Shown here piece by piece: positions 35,496-44,355 of a stretch of DNA of 64,000 nucleotides; within the stretch, counting starts at the first letter, position 1; each line of letters begins with the position of its first letter. Source of the stretch: Thalassotalea fonticola (GTDB lineage: Bacteria > Pseudomonadota > Gammaproteobacteria > Enterobacterales > Alteromonadaceae); assembly GCF_032911225.1 (NCBI RefSeq), contig NZ_CP136600.1, positions 682,001 through 746,000 on the forward strand, read 5' to 3'. Under the pieces are notes generated by a model, which had not been told where the DNA came from, did not search any database, and worked only from the letters and a program-made list of their open reading frames with translations. The translations under genes and the position numbers were made by a program.

Positions 35496-37076
35496 ATGAA
35501 ATTTTTAACCAAAACCTTGTTGAGTATTGCCAGTTCTGTCCTTGCGTTCTCTGCGCTGGCGAGCGAGCAAACTCAGCCGAATATTTTATTCGTTTTTGCC
35601 GATGACCATGCCACTCATTCCATTAGTGCATATGGTTCAAAAATTAATAACACACCGAATATTGATAGACTGGCGAATGAAGGCATGCTATTTCGCAGCG
35701 CCTTCGCCACGAATTCGATTTGTGGACCAAGCCGGGCGGTTATTCTAACCGGTAAGCATAGCCATAAAAATGGCTTTATGAACAACGAATGGGGCGGGGA
35801 TTTTGATGGTTCACAGCAAACTTTTCCTAAACTTTTACAGCAGGCGGGTTATCAAACCTCTTTAATTGGTAAGTGGCATTTATATAGCAAGCCGACAGGG
35901 TTTGACCATTGGGAAATATTACCTGGACAAGGTCGTTATTATAACCCACGTTTTAAAAGTGAAACCGGCACGGTCGAAGTGGAAGGCTATACCACAGATG
36001 TGATCACAGACAGAGCACTGGACTGGTTAGATAAGCGCGATAAAAATAAACCGTTTATGTTGATGTACCAACATAAAGCGCCGCATCGTGAATGGGCACC
36101 AGGCCCTGATCATATCGATAAATATAAAGACATAGATATCCCTGAGCCTGCAACGCTTTTTGATGATCATCAAGACCGAGCTGCGTCACTGATCCCTGAT
36201 TTGGAAATGTCGATTGCATCACATCTCACTACGCCAGATTTGAAGTTAAGCCCTCCGGGCTATTTAAATGAAAAGCAGCTGGCAAATTGGAATAGGGCTT
36301 ATGCTGATGAAAATAAGGCTTATCGTGACAATACCCCGGAAGGGGATGCCCGCGTTAAATGGAAATATCAACGTTATATCAAAGATTATATCCGTTCGGT
36401 CGATTCCATTGATGACAACTTAGGTCGGGTATTAGCCTATTTAAAAGAAAATAACCTGGAGAAAAATACCATCGTCATTTACAGCTCAGATCAAGGCTTT
36501 TTCTTAGGTGATCATGGCTGGTTTGACAAGCGTTGGATGTATGAAGACTCAATTAACATGCCGCTCATTGTTAAATGGCCAGGCAAAATAAAACCGGGCA
36601 GTGAAAACAACGATTTGGTACAAAATTTGGATTTCGCCCAAACCTTTTTAGATATCGCCGGCGTTGAAGCGCCTGTTGATATGCAAGGGAAAAGCTTAGT
36701 GCCGCTGATGAGTGCCGACACGCAACACTCAGCTCAGTCGGAAGTCTTTAGAGATGCCATTTACTATCACTTTTATGAAAACCCTGGCTGGGCTTTCGTA
36801 CCTCGTCATTATGGTGTACGTACTGATAAATATAAATTAATTCATTTTTATCAGTTAGGCACCTGGGAGTTTTATGACTTGGCAACAGATCCTGATGAAC
36901 TGAATAACCTTATTGCGGACAGAGCACAGTCAGCAAAAATTACAAAATTGAAAAAACGTTTAGCTGGGTTACGTAAAGAGTATCAAGTACCACAACAAGA
37001 TCCCGAGCCGACGCTATTAGAGCGGTTTAAATTTTGGCTGGTCCATAAAGGCTTGTCATCACAATTAGAGCCATAA
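35496..37076 (+). CDS. S1 family sulfatase, exported
   Basis: 526 aa. The signal peptide ends near residue 23 (SALAS). Metal site FADDH (Asp36-Asp37) and the signature SICGPSRAVILTGK with Cys76 are intact. The DHGWFDKRWMYEDSINMPLIVKWPG stretch and the inserted segment between about 190 and 290 resemble S1 sulfatases of heparan/ulvan-type polysaccharide loci. It starts 8 bp after the GH2 stop, so it is in the same operon. A terminator follows at 37114. Confidence 0.9.
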   Translation: MKFLTKTLLSIASSVLAFSALASEQTQPNILFVFADDHATHSISAYGSKINNTPNIDRLANEGMLFRSAFATNSICGPSRAVILTGKHSHKNGFMNNEWGGDFDGSQQTFPKLLQQAGYQTSLIGKWHLYSKPTGFDHWEILPGQGRYYNPRFKSETGTVEVEGYTTDVITDRALDWLDKRDKNKPFMLMYQHKAPHREWAPGPDHIDKYKDIDIPEPATLFDDHQDRAASLIPDLEMSIASHLTTPDLKLSPPGYLNEKQLANWNRAYADENKAYRDNTPEGDARVKWKYQRYIKDYIRSVDSIDDNLGRVLAYLKENNLEKNTIVIYSSDQGFFLGDHGWFDKRWMYEDSINMPLIVKWPGKIKPGSENNDLVQNLDFAQTFLDIAGVEAPVDMQGKSLVPLMSADTQHSAQSEVFRDAIYYHFYENPGWAFVPRHYGVRTDKYKLIHFYQLGTWEFYDLATDPDELNNLIADRAQSAKITKLKKRLAGLRKEYQVPQQDPEPTLLERFKFWLVHKGLSSQLEP

Positions 37077-37113
37077 TCGCAACTCTACTTTAATTAGACT
37101 AACTTAAATCAAG

Positions 37114-37156
37114 AAACCTGATGTTGAATTTAACCCATTTAGCTCAGGTTTTTTTT
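37114..37156 (+). terminator. Terminator after the third sulfatase
   Basis: AAACCTGA pairs with TCAGGTTT around a 22-nt loop and runs into eight T residues. The large loop makes it less certain. The 150 bases up to the next sulfatase hold an open frame without a ribosome site. Confidence 0.6.
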
Positions 37157-37308
37157 ATGGGTAACTATTTATCGTTGAAGTGCTTAGAACATAGCCTTAC
37201 TTACATCATCGCTTTACTTAGTTGGTTTTCTTCAGGATGGTTTCAGGCTCTATTGATATTGTCATTATATCTTTTAATGGGTATCAATGTGTTTCGGAGT
37301 TTTAAACT

Positions 37309-38838
37309 GTGGTTGTTAACTACTCAATATTTCTAAAAGTATTATTAATTTTCGTCTGGCTTGGCTTGAACTCAGTGCACGCAAGCGAAATATCATCGAA
37401 AAATGCATCGCCAGCCAAACCCAATATCGTTTTAATCTTCGCCGATGATTTAGGCTACGGCGATATTAGCTCTTTTGGTGCTACCGATATTAACACCCCC
37501 AATATCGACCAAATAGGGCAGCAAGGTATTAAGTTTACTAACTTCTATTCTGCAGCCAATATTTGCACGCCTTCTCGTGCTTCCTTATTAACGGGTCGTT
37601 ATTCAGTACGTATGGGCATTAATAGGGTATTTTCTGAAACTAGCATCGATGGTATGCCACAAAGTGAAATCACTATTGCGGAAATGCTTAGACCACAAGG
37701 TTACGCAACGGGCTTAGTTGGTAAGTGGCATTTGGGCCATAACGACAGGTTTATGCCCTGGAACCAGGGCTTTGATGAATTTTATGGGGTGCCATACAGT
37801 AATGATATGGGCAGTTTTCTTTGGTATGAAAATCAAGAAATACAACACCAAGAAATTGACCAGCAATATCTAACCAAACGTTATACTGACAAAGCTATCG
37901 ATTTTATTGAGCGCCATCAACAGCAACCTTTTTTCCTCTATTTAGCTCATAACATGCCACATGTACCGCTTTATGCTTCTCCTGATTTTCAAGGTAGTAG
38001 TAATCGTGGTTTGTATGGTGATGTTGTACAAGAACTTGATTGGTCTGTTGGTGAAATTGTCAAAGCCTTAAAGACCAAAGGCTTATGGGAAAACACTTTA
38101 GTTATATTTACCAGTGATAATGGTCCCTGGTTAATGATGGGCGACAATGGCGGCTCGGCAGGTGATCTTCGAAATGGTAAAATGACCACCTTTGATGGTG
38201 GCCATCGTGTGCCTACCGTTGCTCATTGGCCACAAGGTATAAAGTCTCGCCAGTATGACGGTGTTGTATCTATGTTGGACTGGTTTCCAACCTTTGCCGA
38301 GCTTAGTGGTGCTGATTTACCTAGTGATCGGGTCATTGATGGAAATAGTATTAACTCATTACTGGCAGGTAAAGAGGTTAATAAACAAGGCTTATATGTC
38401 TATTTTGATAGTACTAATCACCATGTAGACGCCGTTAGACAAGGTAAGTGGAAGTTAAAATTGCAAAAGGGTTTAACTTTAAACCTTAACATCAAAATGT
38501 TCGCTAATATGGGCGCTTATACACATCCTCTCATGTTAATTGACTTATCAAAAGATCCGGCGGAAAGCGAGAATTTAGCAGAGCAGCACCCTGAAAAAGT
38601 AGCAGAACTAAAAGCATTGATTGCTCAGTACCAAGCAATTAAACCTGAACAACGCTGGCTGATTATGAAAGGCACACCTGATGATAAGAAGGGGTATGGC
38701 CCTTTTTATACGGTATTGGGTGTTATGTTTTTGCTCGCACTGCTTATCGCTATCGGCATGCTTTACGGTGCCTATAAATTAATTAGATATGGCTATCGTC
38801 GTATCAGTACAAAAAACAAAATTTTTCAAACTAGGTAA
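37309..38838 (+). CDS. S1 family sulfatase with C-terminal membrane helix
   Basis: 509 aa from a GTG at 37309 with GGAG nine bases before it. A signal peptide (about 8-25, ending VHA) is followed by Asp46-Asp47 and the signature NICTPSRASLLTGR with Cys86. The LGYGDISSFG start is typical of arylsulfatase-A-like S1 members. A hydrophobic helix near the C-terminus (about 465-490) followed by basic residues should anchor it in the inner membrane with its active site outside, which is unusual among the sulfatases here. It ends 6 bp before the GH3 gene. Confidence 0.88.
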   Translation: MVVNYSIFLKVLLIFVWLGLNSVHASEISSKNASPAKPNIVLIFADDLGYGDISSFGATDINTPNIDQIGQQGIKFTNFYSAANICTPSRASLLTGRYSVRMGINRVFSETSIDGMPQSEITIAEMLRPQGYATGLVGKWHLGHNDRFMPWNQGFDEFYGVPYSNDMGSFLWYENQEIQHQEIDQQYLTKRYTDKAIDFIERHQQQPFFLYLAHNMPHVPLYASPDFQGSSNRGLYGDVVQELDWSVGEIVKALKTKGLWENTLVIFTSDNGPWLMMGDNGGSAGDLRNGKMTTFDGGHRVPTVAHWPQGIKSRQYDGVVSMLDWFPTFAELSGADLPSDRVIDGNSINSLLAGKEVNKQGLYVYFDSTNHHVDAVRQGKWKLKLQKGLTLNLNIKMFANMGAYTHPLMLIDLSKDPAESENLAEQHPEKVAELKALIAQYQAIKPEQRWLIMKGTPDDKKGYGPFYTVLGVMFLLALLIAIGMLYGAYKLIRYGYRRISTKNKIFQTR

Positions 38839-38844
38839 ATTATT

Positions 38845-40830
38845 ATGAATAAATGGCTAAAATATTCGGCGATTGCCGTCGCAGTTCCAGTTTCACTGGT
38901 GGCATTAGGAGTCGCGAAAACTTACTGGCTTGACACCATTTTGGCAAAAGCCGACATTGGCCCGGAAGCGCCAACACTGAATACCAGTGGCTTTAACTAC
39001 CGTGATTTGAATAAAAATGGTGAGTTGGATGTGTATGAAGACAGCCGTCAGCCGATCTCTCGTCGTGTGGACGATCTTGTCGCTCAAATGAATATCGAAG
39101 AAAAAGCCGGCTTAATGTTTCAACCGCCAATGACCTTTGGCGACAATGCTGAAATTCTTGAAGATATGAACATGTCGATGGGCTATGGTACCTACGACAT
39201 CATTAATTCACGGTTAATTAATCATTTCAATGTTATGGGCTCTGCGCCTGTTGCGTCAATGGCTCGTTGGCACAATGATGTACAAAAGCTAGCCGAGCAA
39301 ACTCGTTTAGGCATTCCAATTACTTTTTCTACCGATCCTCGTCACAGTTTGCGCGATGGTAAAAATGCTACCTCGGTTCGAACTGAAGGGTTTTCATTAT
39401 GGCCCGAGCCGATTGGCTTTGGTGCCATCGGGGATGAAAATGTGGCGGAAGAATTTGGCCGTATTGCCAACATTGAATATCGCGCCGTCGGTATTCGTTT
39501 AGCACTGCATCCCATGGCAGATTTGGCCACCGAGCCAAGATGGGCGCGCAGCGTTGGTACTTTTGGTGAAGAAGCCGAATTATCGTCTAAATTGGTGGCC
39601 GGTTATATTAAAGGTTTCCAAGGGGCCAATATTGGCAACTCCAGTGTATTAACCATGGTCAAACATTTTCCCGGTGGTGGACCACAGGCAAATGGCCTAG
39701 ATGCCCATCAGTTTTATGGTGCCGATCAAGCCTATCCTGGTGATAACTTTGATTATCATTTAAAACCGTTTAAGGCGGCATTTGATGTAGGAGCCGCGCA
39801 AGTGATGCCATATTACGGCATCCCTAATGGCCAAACCTCAGAAGATGTAGCGATGTCATTTAACAAAGAAGTCATTACCGATATGTTACGTGGCGATTTT
39901 GGCTTTGAAGGTGTTGTTTGTACCGATTGGGGAATAATCACCGATAAAGGTGCTATGGGCTGGGTAGCAATGCGGGCTCGTGCCTGGGGCGTTGAAGGTT
40001 TATCTGAATCTGACCGCTTTAAAAAAGCACTTGATGCCGGTGTCGATCAATTTGGCGGTGAAGAATTACCAGGCTTTATTGTTGACCTGGTGGAGGACGG
40101 CGAAGTTTCTATCGGTCGTATTAATGCCTCGGTACGTCGTATATTAAAAGACAAATTCCGTTTAGGTTTGTTTGATAACCCTTATGTTGATGTTGCCCTG
40201 GCTGAAAAAATAGCCGGTACTGATGAGTTTATGAAAGCAGGCGCGTTGGCACAACGTAAGTCGCTGGTGCTGCTTAAAAATAAGCCTTTAGAAAATCAAC
40301 AACAAGAACAAGGTTACACTCTGCCGTTGGCAAAAGGTGTCAAAGTATATCTTGAGGGGGTAGATGAAAATGTTGCCAGCCGTTATGCACAAGTAGTAAC
40401 TAATTTAGCCGACGCTGATGTCGCTATACTGCGAGTGAAAGCGCCACATCGCGCGCCGAGAACTGACTTAAATATGGGCGAGAACATTATTGAAACTATC
40501 TTAAATCAGGGCGATCTTGATTTTAAAGGTGAAGAGCTGGCTCATATCAACGAGGTAATGGCGACAAAACCGACTATAGTATCGATATACCTTGAACGTC
40601 CGTCGGTTATCCCTGAAATTGCCAAACATGCAGTAGGGGTATTAGCCGAATTTGGTGCCACCGATGATGCTATTTTCGATGTATTATTTGGTGATTTTAA
40701 TCCAACGGGTAAGTTACCTTTTGAGATGCCACGTTCGATGGCTGCGGTTGAAGCACAATTTGAAGACGTACCGTTTGATTCTGTTGACCCGTTATTTTCC
40801 TTTGGTCACGGATTATCGTATCAAGAGTAG
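38845..40830 (+). CDS. GH3 family glycoside hydrolase with acidic Ca-binding-like motif
   Basis: 661 aa. An N-terminal hydrophobic segment (about 7-24) suggests a signal anchor. Residues 54-66 (DLNKNGELDVYED) look like an EF-hand/dockerin-type calcium loop. The GH3 barrel has KHFPGGG (273-279) and the nucleophile in GVVCTDWGII (Asp361). The C-terminal alpha/beta domain is present but shorter than in the first GH3, and there is no fibronectin-III tail. It is the last gene of the sulfatase operon and is closed by a terminator. It shares the family with 222-2486 but differs much in sequence, so it probably cuts another linkage. Confidence 0.88.
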   Translation: MNKWLKYSAIAVAVPVSLVALGVAKTYWLDTILAKADIGPEAPTLNTSGFNYRDLNKNGELDVYEDSRQPISRRVDDLVAQMNIEEKAGLMFQPPMTFGDNAEILEDMNMSMGYGTYDIINSRLINHFNVMGSAPVASMARWHNDVQKLAEQTRLGIPITFSTDPRHSLRDGKNATSVRTEGFSLWPEPIGFGAIGDENVAEEFGRIANIEYRAVGIRLALHPMADLATEPRWARSVGTFGEEAELSSKLVAGYIKGFQGANIGNSSVLTMVKHFPGGGPQANGLDAHQFYGADQAYPGDNFDYHLKPFKAAFDVGAAQVMPYYGIPNGQTSEDVAMSFNKEVITDMLRGDFGFEGVVCTDWGIITDKGAMGWVAMRARAWGVEGLSESDRFKKALDAGVDQFGGEELPGFIVDLVEDGEVSIGRINASVRRILKDKFRLGLFDNPYVDVALAEKIAGTDEFMKAGALAQRKSLVLLKNKPLENQQQEQGYTLPLAKGVKVYLEGVDENVASRYAQVVTNLADADVAILRVKAPHRAPRTDLNMGENIIETILNQGDLDFKGEELAHINEVMATKPTIVSIYLERPSVIPEIAKHAVGVLAEFGATDDAIFDVLFGDFNPTGKLPFEMPRSMAAVEAQFEDVPFDSVDPLFSFGHGLSYQE

Positions 40831-40867
40831 TGTTTATTATTAGAGAGTAAATCTTTTTATAAATTCC

Positions 40868-40895
40868 AAAAAGGCTTCAATAATGAAGCCTTTCT
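40868..40895 (+). terminator. Terminator of the polysaccharide operon
   Basis: AAAGGCTTCA and TGAAGCCTTT form a perfect stem with a 4-nt loop, followed by CTTG. The rest of the 309-bp gap to 41139 holds nothing else that can be supported. Confidence 0.7.
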
Positions 40896-41139
40896 TGTAC
40901 ATGGATTGTAAATACATAAGTTTTTGGCCACTGCAATAATGCAACACTCGATAACATATTCCCGTTGTAGGTTTAAAAATCCAAAGTAGTTACAAATGCT
41001 AAGTATTATTTAGTTTGTTTCACTGGCTATTTCTTTATTTAATAATATTTGAATCTCATTTATTGCTCTGCTTAGTTTTTTCATTTTTTTACACTAAGAT
41101 TAGAAGATCATTCATATATAAAATGACCGGTTTATTGCA

Positions 41140-42801
41140 ATGAAAAAGCTTTTAATCACTATATTAATTGTCATCAATATTACGTCTACTGCTCAGGGCG
41201 AACAACAAGGTAAGAACCTATTTCCCGGACAGATAGCACCTTTACTTGCCGGTATGGGAAGCCATGACTTTGCCATTTCCTCATCTGATGCGCAGGCAAA
41301 TCAATTCTTTAATCAAGCCATTGCGCTTACCTATGGTTTTAATCACTTAGAAGCTGGACGCTCATTTAAGCAAGTATCTTTAATCGATCCTAATTCAGCG
41401 ATTGCATATTGGGGGCAAGCATTGGTACTTGGTCCTAATATTAATGCTGCGATGGAGTCTTCAGCAGTGAAGCCTGCTTATGATGCAATTGTTAAAGCCA
41501 AGAGTCTTAAACAGTTTGCTTCGCAAAAAGAACAGCATTTAATTGACGCTCTTGCCACAAGGTACAGTAGCGATGAAACCCTATCTGGTAGAGCCGAACT
41601 AGACCATGCTTATGCGGTTGCTATGCAGGAGCTTGTTAAGATTTACCCTGATGATCCTAATATCAGAACAATGCTTGCCGAAGCATTAATGGTGATCCAT
41701 GCATGGGACTATTGGCATGGTGATGGCAGGCCTAAAGAATGGACACCGAAAATACTTAAAGTACTGGAAACAGGTTTAGCAAAACATCCTCGCCATACTG
41801 GTTTAATCCATTATTATATTCATGCTGTGGAAGCTTCAAAGAGCCCAGAAAGGGCACTTGCTAGTGCCGATATTCTCGTTGACTTAGTGCCCGGTGCTGG
41901 CCACCTAGTCCATATGCCATCACATATTTATATAAGAACTGGTCGTTATCAAGATGGCGTTGAGGCGAATGAGAGAGCAATTGCCGTCGATAGTGAATAC
42001 ATTGCTCAATGCCGACAGCAGGGAATATATCCAGTAGCCTACGTGCCGCATAACCGCCATTTTCTTTGGGCCATGGCGACAATGCAGGGTAATAGTGAAA
42101 AGGCTATTATGGCCGCTGAGCATATGGCCCAGCACATAGATCAAACATTAATGAGAGAAACTGGCTATGGCACCCTTCAACATTATTGGATAACGCCAAC
42201 TTATGCTTATGTTCGATTTGGCAAATGGGATAAAATTAAATCATTAGTACAGCCAAAAGCAGATCTAAAATATCCTTTAGGTGTTTGGCATTATGCCCAA
42301 GGCATTCGTTTCTTAGCTACAGGGCAATTAACCAAAGCAGAAAGTGAATTAAACAAACTTCGCAAAATAGCGAATGATGAAACACTTAAGGCCATAACTG
42401 TTTGGGAAATTAATGATGCTTTTAACGTTCTACAAATTGCAACTCTTGTTCTAGAAGGGGAGTTACTTGCTAAAGCTAATAATTATAATGACGCAATCGT
42501 TGTATTAAATAAGGCCGTAGAGCTCGAAGATAAGCTCAATTATAACGAGCCTTCAGACTGGCATTATCCCGTTCGACAAACGCTTGGCGCTATATTACTG
42601 ACAAGTGGCAACTTTGCCAATGCAGCGCGAGTTTATCAACAGGATCTGGAAACGTTTCCGGAAAATGGTTGGTCTCTATATGGTTTATATCAGTCGCTGT
42701 TAAAACAAGGCAAAAAGTCAGAAGCTGAGCAAATTAAAATCCGCTTTGAGAAATCCTGGCAATGGGCTGACATATCAATAACCAGCTCAAGGGTGCTCTA
42801 A
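41140..42801 (+). CDS. TPR-repeat exported protein
   Basis: 553 aa. A signal peptide (about 1-20, ending AQG) starts it. Helical TPR-like repeats run through most of the protein, for example around 50-80 (NQAIALTYGFNHLEAGRSF), 395-420 and 455-520. HAWDYWHGDGRPKEWTP and HMPSHIYIRTGRYQDGVEAN are conserved blocks of a widespread but uncharacterised TPR family. No enzyme motif with known function was seen. It stands alone between two gaps, so its partner is unknown. Confidence 0.75.
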   Translation: MKKLLITILIVINITSTAQGEQQGKNLFPGQIAPLLAGMGSHDFAISSSDAQANQFFNQAIALTYGFNHLEAGRSFKQVSLIDPNSAIAYWGQALVLGPNINAAMESSAVKPAYDAIVKAKSLKQFASQKEQHLIDALATRYSSDETLSGRAELDHAYAVAMQELVKIYPDDPNIRTMLAEALMVIHAWDYWHGDGRPKEWTPKILKVLETGLAKHPRHTGLIHYYIHAVEASKSPERALASADILVDLVPGAGHLVHMPSHIYIRTGRYQDGVEANERAIAVDSEYIAQCRQQGIYPVAYVPHNRHFLWAMATMQGNSEKAIMAAEHMAQHIDQTLMRETGYGTLQHYWITPTYAYVRFGKWDKIKSLVQPKADLKYPLGVWHYAQGIRFLATGQLTKAESELNKLRKIANDETLKAITVWEINDAFNVLQIATLVLEGELLAKANNYNDAIVVLNKAVELEDKLNYNEPSDWHYPVRQTLGAILLTSGNFANAARVYQQDLETFPENGWSLYGLYQSLLKQGKKSEAEQIKIRFEKSWQWADISITSSRVL

Positions 42802-42864
42802 GCAAGTTGCTAATTGGCGAAATTGACCTATAAATAAAGTATTATTTCGCTAGGAGTTACCCTT

Positions 42865-43323
42865 ATGTCTATTACAGCAATTCCTAATGGCTATCATTCT
42901 ATAACACCATATTTGATTGTTAAAGATGGTAACGCTGCAATAAAGTATTATCAAACCGCCTTTTCTGCTGAGCTGCTTTTGCTGCTCAATACGCCCGATG
43001 GTGGCGTTGCGCATGCCGAAATTAAAATTGGCGATTCTCATATTATGATGGCCGAAGAGTATATGGATTTAGGCTTTGTCAGCCCTGAAACTCTAGGAGG
43101 TGCAGGGGTCAGTTTAATGCTGTACTTAGACGATGTAGATAAGGCATTTGCTCTGGCCATTGCTTCAGGGGGAGTGGAGCTAAAAGCAGTAGCTGATCAA
43201 TTTTATGGTGACAGGGCTGGTACATTAAAGGATCCTTTTGGTCATATCTGGACATTAGGGACGCATATAGAAGATTTATCAGAGGATGAAATTAAGCAGC
43301 GGATGATGGCAGAGTTTTCTTAG
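42865..43323 (+). CDS. VOC superfamily protein (PhnB-like glyoxalase fold)
   Basis: 152 aa with TAGGAG before the ATG. The start PNGYHSITPYLIVKDGNAAIKYY and HIMMAEEY, plus DRAGTLKDPFGHIWTLGTH near the C-terminus, are typical of the PhnB-like branch of the VOC fold. Members bind a metal or small ligands, and most are uncharacterised. A function cannot be deduced; it is not in an operon with phosphonate genes. Confidence 0.85.
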   Translation: MSITAIPNGYHSITPYLIVKDGNAAIKYYQTAFSAELLLLLNTPDGGVAHAEIKIGDSHIMMAEEYMDLGFVSPETLGGAGVSLMLYLDDVDKAFALAIASGGVELKAVADQFYGDRAGTLKDPFGHIWTLGTHIEDLSEDEIKQRMMAEFS

Positions 43324-43383
43324 TTACAAGCTTTAATTAAAATAAAAGTGATAATCAAACTTTATAATGAGTAGGCAGAGGGA

Positions 43384-43806
43384 ATGGACATTGTTAGGAA
43401 TATATTAGCAGTAGTGATTGGTTTAGTGCTAGGCAGCGCCGTGAACATGGCTATTGTTGTCTATGGCCCAGAGATCATCCCTCCACCGGTTGGAGTAGAT
43501 GTCACCAATACCGAATCTATCCGCGAATCGATTCATTTATTTGAAGTTAAGCACTTTATAATGCCATTTTTAGCTCATGCAATAGGCACATTCGTTGGCG
43601 CATTGGTGGCCTATTGCATTGCGGTAAAACGTCAATTTATCGTTTCTTTTATTATAGGTTTTGTATTTTTAGCCGGTGGCATTTCAGCCTCTACTATGAT
43701 CCCGGCTCCTGTATGGTTCATTGTCGTTGATTTAACTTTCGCTTATATTCCAATGGCCTGGGGCGGAGCATACTTAGCGGCAAGAATTCGAAACGTTGAA
43801 ACGTGA
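43384..43806 (+). CDS. Small four-helix membrane protein
   Basis: 140 aa. Four hydrophobic helices are visible (about 4-25, 57-78, 85-104, 108-132). No signature of a characterised family was found. The next gene begins directly after its stop codon, so the two are co-transcribed. Confidence 0.65.
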   Translation: MDIVRNILAVVIGLVLGSAVNMAIVVYGPEIIPPPVGVDVTNTESIRESIHLFEVKHFIMPFLAHAIGTFVGALVAYCIAVKRQFIVSFIIGFVFLAGGISASTMIPAPVWFIVVDLTFAYIPMAWGGAYLAARIRNVET

Positions 43807-43815
43807 GTGTTGACT

Positions 43816-44193
43816 ATGGAAATTTCATTAAACCATACTATCGTTTATTGCCATGACATGATTGCCTCAGCAAGATTCTACGAGAAAATCTTTGGCTTTG
43901 AATTTTTAAAGGTATGGGAAAACTTTGCTGTTGTTAAAGTAAACAAAACCCTAAGCTTAGACTTTAGAGATAAAGGTACATTTACTGCTCAACATTATGC
44001 TTTTAAAGTATCAGAGCAGCAGTTTGATAAAATTCTAGCTCGAATACAACAAAACAACATTGCCTTTGGTCCAGGGCCAGAAAACACATCTGCGAATGAA
44101 ATTAATCATCATTACGAAGGACGAGGCGTTTACTTTAAAGACCCAAACCAGCATTTACTGGAAATAATTACTACTGATTATATTCTCGATTAA
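43816..44193 (+). CDS. VOC superfamily protein
   Basis: 125 aa from the ATG at 43816; a GTG at 43807 is in frame. The glyoxalase/dioxygenase fold is shown by LNHTIVYCHDMIASARFYEKIFGFE at the start and GRGVYFKDPNQHLLEIITTDY at the end, giving the His and Glu ligand positions. The substrate is unknown. Co-transcribed with the membrane protein before it. Confidence 0.82.
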   Translation: MEISLNHTIVYCHDMIASARFYEKIFGFEFLKVWENFAVVKVNKTLSLDFRDKGTFTAQHYAFKVSEQQFDKILARIQQNNIAFGPGPENTSANEINHHYEGRGVYFKDPNQHLLEIITTDYILD

Positions 44194-44300
44194 GCAATAG
44201 AATTAAATCTTTTTTCTATTTCCGAGGGCATTCCACTGACCAAAAAAAATTGTATCGGTTTATTTTTCTAAATGCTCTACAAGATAGCTATAACTATTGC

Positions 44301-44306
44301 TATAAT
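44301..44306 (+). promoter_or_regulatory. -10 box of a probable glnS promoter
   Basis: TATAAT 50 bases before glnS. No good -35 box is present at the right distance. Confidence 0.35.
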
Positions 44307-44355
44307 CCAAGGTTCATAAATTTCATATTAGCTTTAATTTTCAGAGGTTCACTAG

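Noticed and set aside
37121..37336. Small hydrophobic open frame before the fourth sulfatase
   Set aside because: It starts inside a terminator hairpin, lacks a ribosome site and overlaps the sulfatase start.
40932..40956. Near-match of about 25 bases to 4159-4183
   Set aside because: Too short, three mismatches, no shared context; could be chance in AT-rich DNA.
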